Below, one piece after another: positions 1-6,474 of a DNA stretch of 11,881 nt (positions are counted from its first letter, which is position 1; every line of letters begins with the position of its first letter). The stretch is from Candidatus Blautia equi. Lineage in GTDB: Bacteria > Bacillota > Clostridia > Lachnospirales > Lachnospiraceae. The position numbers and the translations under genes were made by a program. Location: NCBI GenBank assembly GCA_018064695.1, contig JAGHUU010000292.1:1-11881 (forward strand). The letters are read 5' to 3'. A model generated the notes under the pieces. That model did not search any database. It saw only the letters and a list, made by a program, of their open reading frames with translations, and was not told where the DNA came from.

Positions 1-66
1 AAGAAGGACTGGCGCGACAGCGACTTCCTCATCAAGAACTTCGGATATGACAAAAAAGAGATCTGA
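1..66 (+). CDS. era: GTPase Era, C-terminal end (partial)
   Basis: The window opens inside a reading frame whose last 21 residues include WRDSDFLIKNFGY, followed by tandem stops TGA TAA at 64-69. This matches the conserved extreme C-terminus of Era, the GTPase that binds 16S rRNA through a C-terminal KH domain and helps assemble the 30S subunit. Only the tail after the KH domain is visible, so the G domain and KH motif cannot be checked. The next gene, recO, starts 47 bases downstream, and era-recO adjacency is common in Firmicutes, which supports the call. No terminator is seen between them, so they are probably co-transcribed. Confidence 0.82.
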   Translation, partial: KKDWRDSDFLIKNFGYDKKEI

Positions 67-113
67 TAAGATCCTGATATAACTCAGTAATTTAATAAAA
101 GGAAATCAAATGC

Positions 114-866
114 ATGAGTGATTTGATTACGGTGCAGGGAGTGGTGCTCTCCGCCATGCCGGTGGGAGAATACGACAGACGCATCGAGCTTCTGACCAGG
201 GAAAGAGGACGGATCTCCGCCTTTGCGAAAGGAGCCCGGCGTCAGAACAGTCCTTTTATGGCGGTGACCACACCCTTTGTTTTCGGGACCTTTACCCTCT
301 TTGAGGGAAAGACCAGCTATAACTTAAGCCAGGTGGCAGTGCAGCATCAGTTCACGGAGCTCTCCCAGATCCAGCCGGGTATTTACTATGGATACTATTT
401 TCTGGAGCTGGCCCAGTATTTCGGAAGAGAGGGAACGGATGAGAAGGAGATGATGAATCTTCTTTATGTGACTGTGAAGGCGCTGCTTAAAAAAGATATG
501 GATCCCCGCCTGGTGCGGTGTATCTTCGAGCTTCGCACCATGACAGAGCAGGGAATGATGCCGGTGCTCACAGAGTGCGGCGGCTGCGGGGAGAGCGTGC
601 CGGAGGACGGCTGCTTCATCTCCCAGGAGGCCCACGGCGTTCTCTGCGATGCCTGCAGCAGGATGGCAAAGGATGCCTGGAGGATCAGCGCAGCGGCCCT
701 TTATACCATGCGGTATATTGTATCTGTTCCTATGGGAAAGCTCTATACTTTCCGGGTGACAGATGAGGTTCTCTCTGAACTGGAGCGCTTTATTCACCTC
801 TATGTTTCCAAAAACACAGACAGGCGATTTAAAACACTGGACATCCTGCAGGTTATGTGCAGTTGA
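114..866 (+). CDS. recO: DNA repair protein RecO
   Basis: A 250-residue protein of the normal RecO length. RecO acts in the RecFOR pathway: it binds SSB-coated single-stranded DNA, anneals strands and loads RecA at gaps. The N-terminal OB fold (about residues 1-80) carries the typical opening LITVQGVVLSAMPVGEYDRR, and the segment RGRISAFAKGARR (31-43) is the family signature. A helical C-terminal domain follows, with a zinc-ribbon-like cysteine set, CGGC at 155-158 and CDAC at 178-181, as in many bacterial RecO proteins. The ATG at 114 is preceded by AAAGGAAA about 8 bases upstream. An ATG at 110 gives only three codons before a stop. Codon use is more relaxed (CGG, AGA and CCG are frequent) than in the metabolic genes of this window, consistent with low expression. 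It lies directly after era and shares its likely transcript. Confidence 0.95.
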   Translation: MSDLITVQGVVLSAMPVGEYDRRIELLTRERGRISAFAKGARRQNSPFMAVTTPFVFGTFTLFEGKTSYNLSQVAVQHQFTELSQIQPGIYYGYYFLELAQYFGREGTDEKEMMNLLYVTVKALLKKDMDPRLVRCIFELRTMTEQGMMPVLTECGGCGESVPEDGCFISQEAHGVLCDACSRMAKDAWRISAAALYTMRYIVSVPMGKLYTFRVTDEVLSELERFIHLYVSKNTDRRFKTLDILQVMCS

Positions 867-882
867 TACAAACGCAGCCTTT

Positions 883-907
883 AAAATACAGGCTTTTCCT
901 GTATTTT
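883..907. terminator. Probable terminator after recO
   Basis: A perfect 10-bp inverted repeat, AAAATACAGG (883-892) and CCTGTATTTT (898-907), with loop CTTTT, lies 17 bases after the recO stop. The A- and T-rich outer ends would give a U-tract in either direction. It probably ends the era-recO transcript just before the glyQS promoter. The stem is AT-rich and the U-tract short, so termination may be incomplete. Confidence 0.6.
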
Positions 908-912
908 ACTGG

Positions 913-941
913 TTGAAAAATATTTCACATACTTGTATAAT
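913..941 (+). promoter_or_regulatory. Sigma-A promoter of glyQS
   Basis: TTGAAA (913-918) and TATAAT (936-941) are separated by 17 bases, close to the vegetative consensus. Transcription would begin near 948, leaving a leader of about 39 bases before the glyQS start. That is too short for a T-box riboswitch. An inverted repeat, TGAAA-AATA-TTTCA (914-927), overlaps the -35 box and spacer and could be an operator. Confidence 0.8.
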
Positions 942-986
942 GTGTTGCGATAACTATTTTTATGATCTGAACGAGGAGAAAAAATC

Positions 987-2381
987 ATGGAAAAAACAAT
1001 GGAAAAGATCGTATCCCTTGCTAAAGCAAGAGGTTTTGTATATCCGGGCTCTGAGATCTACGGCGGCCTGGCTAACACCTGGGATTACGGTAACCTTGGT
1101 GTAGAACTTAAGAACAACGTTAAAAAAGCATGGTGGCAGAAATTCGTACAGGAGTCCCCATACAACGTAGGTGTTGACTGTGCGATCCTTATGAACCCAC
1201 AGACATGGGTAGCTTCCGGACATCTTGGCGGCTTCTCCGATCCTCTTATGGACTGTAAAGAGTGCCACGAGCGTTTCCGTGCCGATAAACTCATCGAGGA
1301 CTACAGCGCTGAGAAGGGCATCCAGTTAGAGGGCTCCGTAGACGCATGGTCCAACGAGAAGATGGTAGCTTTCATCGAGGAGCATCAGATCCCATGTCCT
1401 ACCTGCGGCAAACACAACTTCACCGATATCCGTCAGTTCAACCTGATGTTCAAAACCTTCCAGGGTGTTACCGAGGATGCTAAGAACACTGTATATCTGA
1501 GACCTGAGACTGCACAGGGTATCTTCGTAAACTTCAAAAACGTACAGAGAACCTCCCGTAAGAAAGTTCCATTCGGTATCGCTCAGATCGGTAAATCCTT
1601 CCGTAATGAGATCACCCCTGGTAACTTCACCTTCCGTACCCGTGAGTTCGAGCAGATGGAGCTTGAGTTCTTCTGCGAGCCAGGTACCGACCTTGAGTGG
1701 TTTGCTTACTGGAAAAACTACTGCCTGAACTGGCTGAGAAGCCTTGGCCTTAAAGACGGCGAGTTCCGTTTCCGTGACCATGATCCGGAAGAGCTCTGCT
1801 TCTACAGCAAGGCTACTACCGACGTAGAGTTCCTTTTCCCATTCGGATGGGGCGAGCTCTGGGGTATTGCAGACCGTACCGACTACGACCTGACCCAGCA
1901 TCAGAACACCTCCGGACAGGATATGAGCTACTTTGACGATGAGAAGAAAGAGAAATACATCCCATACGTAATCGAGCCATCCCTTGGTGCAGACCGTATG
2001 GTACTTGCATTCCTCTGCGCAGCATACGATGAGGAAGTTCTGGACGCTGAGAAGAATGACGTACGTACCGTACTTCATTTCCATCCTGCACTTGCACCTG
2101 TTAAGATCGGTGTGCTTCCACTTTCCAAGAAGCTCAACGAGGGTGCTGAGAAGATCTACCAGCAGCTGAGCAAAAAATACAACTGCGAGTTTGATGAGCG
2201 CGGAAACATCGGAAAACGTTACAGAAGACAGGATGAGATCGGAACTCCATTCTGCATCACCTACGACTTCGAGTCCGAGACCGACGGCGCTGTAACCGTA
2301 CGTGACCGTGACACCATGGAGCAGGTACGTGTGAAGATCGACGAGCTGGATGCATACTTTGCAGATAAGTTCACTTTCTAA
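987..2381 (+). CDS. glyQS: Glycyl-tRNA synthetase (dimeric type)
   Basis: A 464-residue class II aminoacyl-tRNA synthetase that charges tRNA-Gly with glycine using ATP. The single-chain length and sequence fit the homodimeric (alpha2) form, also annotated glyS, and not the split alpha/beta enzyme. The catalytic domain holds RPETAQGIF (172-180), motif 2 around FRNEITPGNFTFRTREFEQME (residues 205-225) and motif 3 EPSLGADR (330-337). Two CxxC pairs, C90/C93 and C137/C140, lie in the insertion that resembles a zinc-binding knuckle. The anticodon-binding domain is at about 370-464, beginning APVKIGVLPLSKK. ATG 987 is chosen because GAGGAGA (973-979) lies 7 bases upstream; a second ATG at 999 is less well placed. 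Codon use is strongly biased toward CGT, GTA and CCA, as expected for a highly expressed gene. It has its own promoter and terminator. Confidence 0.96.
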   Translation: MEKTMEKIVSLAKARGFVYPGSEIYGGLANTWDYGNLGVELKNNVKKAWWQKFVQESPYNVGVDCAILMNPQTWVASGHLGGFSDPLMDCKECHERFRADKLIEDYSAEKGIQLEGSVDAWSNEKMVAFIEEHQIPCPTCGKHNFTDIRQFNLMFKTFQGVTEDAKNTVYLRPETAQGIFVNFKNVQRTSRKKVPFGIAQIGKSFRNEITPGNFTFRTREFEQMELEFFCEPGTDLEWFAYWKNYCLNWLRSLGLKDGEFRFRDHDPEELCFYSKATTDVEFLFPFGWGELWGIADRTDYDLTQHQNTSGQDMSYFDDEKKEKYIPYVIEPSLGADRMVLAFLCAAYDEEVLDAEKNDVRTVLHFHPALAPVKIGVLPLSKKLNEGAEKIYQQLSKKYNCEFDERGNIGKRYRRQDEIGTPFCITYDFESETDGAVTVRDRDTMEQVRVKIDELDAYFADKFTF

Positions 2382-2402
2382 TTTGATTTAAGACAATAAG
2401 AA

Positions 2403-2445
2403 AAGCAGGAGAGAAGCGAAAACTTCTTTCCTGCTTATTTTTTTA
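2403..2445 (+). terminator. Intrinsic terminator of glyQS
   Basis: A stem is formed by AAGCAGGAGAGAAG (2403-2416) and CTTCTTTCCTGCTT (2423-2436), with one mismatch region and loop CGAAAA. It is followed by ATTTTTTTT. This is a canonical Rho-independent terminator 21 bases after the glyQS stop. Confidence 0.9.
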
Positions 2446-2475
2446 TTAAAAAAACAGGAGCGCAGAGCGCTCCTG
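2446..2475 (-). terminator. Intrinsic terminator of the epimerase gene
   Basis: Read on the minus strand, the perfect 9-bp GC-rich stem (2455-2463 paired with 2467-2475, loop of 3) is followed by a run of seven or more T (the A-run at 2448-2454). It lies about 22 bases after the stop codon of the minus-strand epimerase gene and faces the glyQS terminator. Confidence 0.85.
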
Positions 2476-2497
2476 AAATATCAGCATATGCAATGAA

Positions 2498-3382
2498 TCA
2501 GAATACAGTGATAGTATAGGTCTTTTCAAAGGTCTCCCCTGCAGGAAGAGCATTCACATTTTCTTTTTCCGTCAGGTCGCCGGTGTAGCCGTGGTCATCG
2601 GTACGGCCCATCCATGGCTCCAGACATACAAACGGTGCGTGAGGGGCTGCCCAGATACCGAAGTTCGGGTGATCCAGGGAGGTCATCATAAGGTATGGCA
2701 TGCCGTCCGGTAAGAGGATGCCCACTCTGTCAAACTGATGGCCGTCAAAGATCAGTGCATCGCGGTCAAAGGTGTGAAGATCGATTGGGTATTTGCCGTC
2801 GTCGAGCTCGATGGTATAATCCTCGGAGGTGTTTAAGGTGCCGCTGCCGTCCTCAGCTACCAGCATATAGGTGAGCAGGTCTTTTCCCGGGAAATACAGG
2901 GAATACTGATCGTAGGTGGTACCTTCGATGGCTGGAACATTAAAGGCCGGATGTCCGCCGATGGTGAAGTACATGGTCTCATCATTCTCATTATATACAT
3001 TCCATTTTACGGTAAGGGTACCGCCCTTGATGGACTGAGTTACTTTGAGCGTGAAGGCAAATGGATAGATTTCCATAGTCTTTTCGGTGGATTTTAATAC
3101 GTGTGTGATGGTGTCCTCCGTAACGCTCTCGCAGTTGAATTCCAGATTTCTGGCAAAACCATGCTGGGTGAGTGCGGGATATGTTTTACCGTTCACACGG
3201 TATTCCTTTTTAAAATGTCTGCCCACATAAGGGAAGAGGATAGGAGCGTGACGGTTCCAGAAGGTTGGGTCTGCCTGCCATACGACCTCTCTGTTATTTG
3301 CTTTATCAAAGATGCTGATGAGCTCCGCACCGTGGTCGGAAACCTGCACGCAGAGCTTATCGTTTTCTATCTTACGGATCAT
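2498..3382 (-). CDS. Aldose 1-epimerase family protein, LacX-like
   Basis: A 294-residue cytoplasmic protein of the galactose mutarotase-like superfamily, with no signal peptide. Family members interconvert alpha and beta anomers of free aldoses or act on related sugar substrates. The expected active-site residues are present: H74 in QHGFARN, H144 in GGHPAFN and the catalytic glutamate E255 in CLEPWMGR. An arginine, R55, lies in the conserved FPYVGR stretch (50-55). The overall pattern (AELISIFDKANNREVVW near the N-terminus) resembles the LacX-like subgroup rather than classical GalM, and its substrate is uncertain. The ATG at 3382 has GGAGGT (3392-3397 on the opposite strand) 9 bases upstream. 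It is transcribed divergently from ppdK and ends at its own terminator. It may serve sugar catabolism with the nearby GH2 enzyme, but that is inferred from location only. Confidence 0.9.
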   Translation of the reverse strand: MIRKIENDKLCVQVSDHGAELISIFDKANNREVVWQADPTFWNRHAPILFPYVGRHFKKEYRVNGKTYPALTQHGFARNLEFNCESVTEDTITHVLKSTEKTMEIYPFAFTLKVTQSIKGGTLTVKWNVYNENDETMYFTIGGHPAFNVPAIEGTTYDQYSLYFPGKDLLTYMLVAEDGSGTLNTSEDYTIELDDGKYPIDLHTFDRDALIFDGHQFDRVGILLPDGMPYLMMTSLDHPNFGIWAAPHAPFVCLEPWMGRTDDHGYTGDLTEKENVNALPAGETFEKTYTITVF

Positions 3383-3416
3383 GGGTATAGTACCTCCATA
3401 TTTTAAAATTTACTCC

Positions 3417-3445
3417 ATTATATATAATATCACAGTATGTGAAAA
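3417..3445 (-). promoter_or_regulatory. Possible promoter of the epimerase gene
   Basis: On the minus strand TTTTCA (3440-3445) and TATAAT (3417-3422) are 17 bases apart, upstream of the epimerase start. Alternative -10 hexamers (such as TATTAT) overlap in this AT-rich stretch, so the exact promoter is uncertain. The -35 region includes the motif TGTGAAAA on the plus strand (3438-3445). Confidence 0.45.
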
Positions 3446-3556
3446 TTGACGACAAAAAGTTTTGCTTTCAGGAAAAGTTTAGTGAGAATGTATGAAAAAT
3501 AGTCATAAAATTCGTCACGATATGCCCGATTTTTGTGAAAAAGTACAGATTTCATC

Positions 3557-3585
3557 TTGACTATTGAACGTAATCTGGATAAAAT
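3557..3585 (+). promoter_or_regulatory. Sigma-A promoter of ppdK
   Basis: TTGACT (3557-3562) and TAAAAT (3580-3585) have a 17-base spacer. Transcription would start near 3592, giving a leader of about 40 bases that ends in a strong ribosome site. TTGTGAAA (3533-3540), a Rex-like half site, lies just upstream of the -35 box. Confidence 0.7.
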
Positions 3586-3620
3586 AATGTATGCGTATAA
3601 AAAATAGAAATACTAACTCT

Positions 3621-3626
3621 AGGAGG
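3621..3626 (+). promoter_or_regulatory. Ribosome binding site that decides the ppdK start
   Basis: AGGAGG is only 2 bases from the ATG at 3629 but 8 bases from the ATG at 3635. Only the second spacing suits initiation, so ppdK is called from 3635, giving the family-typical N-terminus MANKWVY. Confidence 0.85.
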
Positions 3627-3634
3627 AAATGAAA

Positions 3635-6271
3635 ATGGCAAATAAATGGGTATATACCTTCAAAGAAGGTAACATGACCATGCGCAACCTGCTTGGCGGC
3701 AAAGGCGCAAACCTTGCTGAGATGACCGAGATCGGTCTTCCTGTTCCACAGGGATTTACCATCACCACCGAAGCTTGTACTCAGTACTATGAGGACGGCC
3801 GCAAGATCAATGACGAGATCATGGCACAGGCTATGGAAGGCGTAGCATGGATGGAAGAGGTTAACGGAAAGAAATTCGGAGATCTTAAAAATCCACTGCT
3901 CGTATCTGTTCGTTCCGGTGCACGTGCATCCATGCCTGGTATGATGGACACCATCCTGAACCTTGGTCTGAATGATGCAGTAGTTGAGGCTATGATCGCA
4001 GGAAACCCAGATCCTACTTTTGAGCGTTTCGTATATGACTCTTATCGTCGTTTCATCCAGATGTTCTCTGACGTCGTAATGGAAGTCGGCAAGAAATACT
4101 TTGAGCAGCTCATCGACAAGATGAAAAAAGAGAAAGGTGTAACTTTCGACGTAGAGCTCACCGCAGCTGACCTGAAAGAGCTTGCTACCCAGTTCAAAGC
4201 TGAGTACAAGAATCAGTTAGGCACAGACTTCCCATCTGATCCTGTTGAGCAGTTAAAGCTTGCAATCGAGGCTGTATTCCGTTCCTGGGACAACCCACGT
4301 GCAAACGTTTACCGTCGTGACAACGATATCCCATATTCCTGGGGAACCGCTGTTAACGTAATGCCAATGGTATTCGGTAACCTGAACAACCAGTCCGGTA
4401 CCGGTGTAGCATTCACCCGTGACCCAGCTACCGGTGAGAACAAACTTATGGGCGAGTTCCTCATCAACGCACAGGGCGAGGACGTAGTAGCCGGTGTTCG
4501 TACTCCAATGCCAATCGCTCAGATGGAGCAGGAGTTCCCAGAGGCATACGCTCAGTTCATCCAGGTATGCGAGACTCTTGAGAATCACTATCATGACATG
4601 CAGGATATGGAGTTCACCATCGAGAACAAGAAGCTCTACATGCTTCAGTGCCGTAATGGTAAGAGAACCGCACCTGCAGCTCTTCAGATCGCAGTTGACC
4701 TCGTAAAAGAGGGCCACAAGACCGAGGAAGAGGCAGTTATGATGATCGATCCTTGTAACCTTGATACCCTTCTTCACCCACAGTTTGATGCTAAGGCTCT
4801 GAAAGCAGCTACCCCACTCGGAAAAGGTCTTGGAGCTTCTCCTGGTGCAGCTTGCGGTAAAGTTGTCTTCACTGCAGACGATGCAGAAGAGTGGGCAGCA
4901 AGAGGCGAGAAGGTTGTTCTTGTTCGTCTTGAGACCTCTCCTGAGGAGATCACCGGTATGAAAGCAGCTCAGGGTATCCTGACTGTTCGTGGTGGTATGA
5001 CCTCCCATGCAGCAGTAGTTGCACGTGGTATGGGTACCTGCTGTGTATCCGGCTGCGGCGACATCAACATGGATGAGGAGAACAAGAAGTTCACCTTAGC
5101 CGGCGTATTATTCACCGAGGGATCCGAAATCTCCATCGATGGAACCACCGGTAACATCTATGCAGGCATCATTCCTACCGTTCCTGCTTCCATTTCCGGA
5201 AACTTCGGAACCGTTATGGCATGGGCAGATAAATTCCGTACCCTGAAAGTTCGTACCAATGCAGATACTCCTGCAGACGCTAAAAAAGCACGTGAGCTTG
5301 GCGCTGAGGGTATCGGTCTTTGCCGTACTGAGCATATGTTCTTCGATCCGGAGCGTATCGCAGCATTCCGTGAGATGATCTGCTCCGATACCGAGGCTGA
5401 GAGAGAAGTAGCACTTGACAAGATCCTTCCATATCAGCAGGGAGACTTCAAAGCCCTTTACGAGGCACTTGAGGGCAACCCGGTATGTATCCGTTTCCTG
5501 GATCCACCTCTTCATGAGTTCGTTCCAACCGAGGACGCTGATATCGAGAAGCTTGCAGCAGCTAAGAATAAATCCGTAGAAGAGATCAAAGCGATCTGCG
5601 AATCCCTCCATGAGTTCAACCCAATGATGGGTCATCGTGGATGCCGTCTTGCAGTTACCTATCCTTCCATCGCTAAGATGCAGACCAAGGCTGTTATCCG
5701 TGCAGCACTTGAGGTTCAGGCAGCTCATCCGGAATGGACTGTAGAGCCGGAGATCATGATCCCACTTGTATGCGAGATCAAAGAGCTTGCATACGTTAAG
5801 AAAGTAGTTGTTGAGACCGCTGACGCTGAGATCGCAGCAGCAGGTGCATCCCTGAAATATCAGGTAGGTACCATGATCGAGATCCCACGTGCAGCTCTTA
5901 CCGCTGATGAGATCGCTACTCAGGCAGACTTCTTCTGCTTCGGTACCAACGACCTTACCCAGATGTGCTTCGGTTTCTCCCGTGACGATGCAGGCAAGTT
6001 CCTGAACGCTTACTACGACACCAAGATCTTCGAGAATGACCCATTTGCAAAACTGGATCAGACCGGTGTAGGAAGCCTTATGAAGACTGCTATCGCTCTT
6101 GGAAAACCTGTAAATCCAAATCTTCACGTAGGTATCTGTGGAGAGCACGGCGGAGATCCATCTTCCGTAGAGTTCTGCCACAAGATTGGTCTGGACTACG
6201 TTTCCTGTTCTCCATTCCGTGTTCCGATCGCAAGACTTGCAGCAGCACAGGCAGCTATCTCCAATAAATAA
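3635..6271 (+). CDS. ppdK: Pyruvate, phosphate dikinase
   Basis: An 878-residue cytoplasmic enzyme of normal PPDK length. It reversibly converts PEP, AMP and PPi to pyruvate, ATP and Pi through three phosphotransfer steps. The N-terminal ATP-grasp domain (about 1-350) has GGKGANLAEM near residue 21 and VSVRSGARASMPGMMDTILN near 91. The swivelling phosphohistidine domain holds GGMTSHAAVVARGMG with phosphorylated H458, next to the threonine targeted by regulatory proteins in plants. The C-terminal PEP/pyruvate TIM barrel (about 520-878) has LCRTEHMFF, GTNDLTQMCFGFSRDD and the catalytic cysteine C835 in CGEHGGDPSS. Translation is called at 3635, not the in-frame ATG at 3629, on ribosome-site spacing. 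It has its own promoter and terminator. Codon bias is among the strongest here, implying abundant protein. In anaerobic clostridia it can replace or supplement pyruvate kinase in glycolysis; the direction in this cell is inferred. Confidence 0.98.
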   Translation: MANKWVYTFKEGNMTMRNLLGGKGANLAEMTEIGLPVPQGFTITTEACTQYYEDGRKINDEIMAQAMEGVAWMEEVNGKKFGDLKNPLLVSVRSGARASMPGMMDTILNLGLNDAVVEAMIAGNPDPTFERFVYDSYRRFIQMFSDVVMEVGKKYFEQLIDKMKKEKGVTFDVELTAADLKELATQFKAEYKNQLGTDFPSDPVEQLKLAIEAVFRSWDNPRANVYRRDNDIPYSWGTAVNVMPMVFGNLNNQSGTGVAFTRDPATGENKLMGEFLINAQGEDVVAGVRTPMPIAQMEQEFPEAYAQFIQVCETLENHYHDMQDMEFTIENKKLYMLQCRNGKRTAPAALQIAVDLVKEGHKTEEEAVMMIDPCNLDTLLHPQFDAKALKAATPLGKGLGASPGAACGKVVFTADDAEEWAARGEKVVLVRLETSPEEITGMKAAQGILTVRGGMTSHAAVVARGMGTCCVSGCGDINMDEENKKFTLAGVLFTEGSEISIDGTTGNIYAGIIPTVPASISGNFGTVMAWADKFRTLKVRTNADTPADAKKARELGAEGIGLCRTEHMFFDPERIAAFREMICSDTEAEREVALDKILPYQQGDFKALYEALEGNPVCIRFLDPPLHEFVPTEDADIEKLAAAKNKSVEEIKAICESLHEFNPMMGHRGCRLAVTYPSIAKMQTKAVIRAALEVQAAHPEWTVEPEIMIPLVCEIKELAYVKKVVVETADAEIAAAGASLKYQVGTMIEIPRAALTADEIATQADFFCFGTNDLTQMCFGFSRDDAGKFLNAYYDTKIFENDPFAKLDQTGVGSLMKTAIALGKPVNPNLHVGICGEHGGDPSSVEFCHKIGLDYVSCSPFRVPIARLAAAQAAISNK

Positions 6272-6273
6272 TC

Positions 6274-6287
6274 ATTGCGAAAGCAAT
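6274..6287 (+). other. Small GAAA-tetraloop hairpin after the ppdK stop
   Basis: ATTGC (6274-6278) and GCAAT (6283-6287) enclose GAAA, a GNRA-type tetraloop, starting three bases after the ppdK stop. It precedes the main terminator and may stabilise the 3' end of the messenger RNA. With a five-pair stem, function is uncertain. Confidence 0.4.
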
Positions 6288-6294
6288 ACAAATG

Positions 6295-6323
6295 GTGCAC
6301 CCCATATGGGGTGCACTTTTTTT
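6295..6323 (+). terminator. Intrinsic terminator of ppdK
   Basis: A perfect 9-bp stem, GTGCACCCC (6295-6303) and GGGGTGCAC (6308-6316), with loop ATAT, is followed by seven T. This is a strong Rho-independent terminator 23 bases after the ppdK stop. It separates ppdK from the GH2 gene. Confidence 0.95.
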
Positions 6324-6393
6324 GAATAAAGATAAAAATATGCACCAAAATTTAGATGTTTCTTGATTTTTTTTGTAGCTTTTCACAGAACGA

Positions 6394-6421
6394 TTGTACA
6401 AAGGGATATTTATGTTATAAT
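6394..6421 (+). promoter_or_regulatory. Extended -10 promoter of the GH2 gene
   Basis: TTGTAC (6394-6399), a 16-base spacer and TATAAT (6416-6421) form a good vegetative promoter, and TGT directly before the -10 makes it an extended -10. Transcription would begin near 6428, leaving a leader of about 47 bases. TTTTCACA (6380-6387) lies just upstream of the -35 box. Confidence 0.75.
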
Positions 6422-6461
6422 GAGCACAGTATCTTATTGGCCAGTCATAAATATTGTGTAA

Positions 6462-6467
6462 AGGAGA
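6462..6467 (+). promoter_or_regulatory. Ribosome binding site that decides the GH2 start
   Basis: AGGAGA lies 7 bases before the ATG at 6475. An upstream in-frame TTG at 6454 precedes this site and would place the ribosome site inside the coding region, so the start is taken as 6475. Confidence 0.85.
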
Positions 6468-6474
6468 AATAGTT

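Noticed and set aside
1326..2084. 252-codon open frame on minus, antisense to glyQS
   Set aside because: It is a shadow frame within a clear class II synthetase gene, with no supporting signal.
3629..3634. Upstream ATG two codons before the chosen ppdK start
   Set aside because: It is only 2 bases from AGGAGG, too close for initiation. The ATG at 3635 has proper spacing and the family-typical N-terminus.
5108..6181. 357-codon open frame on minus, antisense to ppdK
   Set aside because: It is a shadow of a codon-biased gene, with no recognisable domain or initiation signal.
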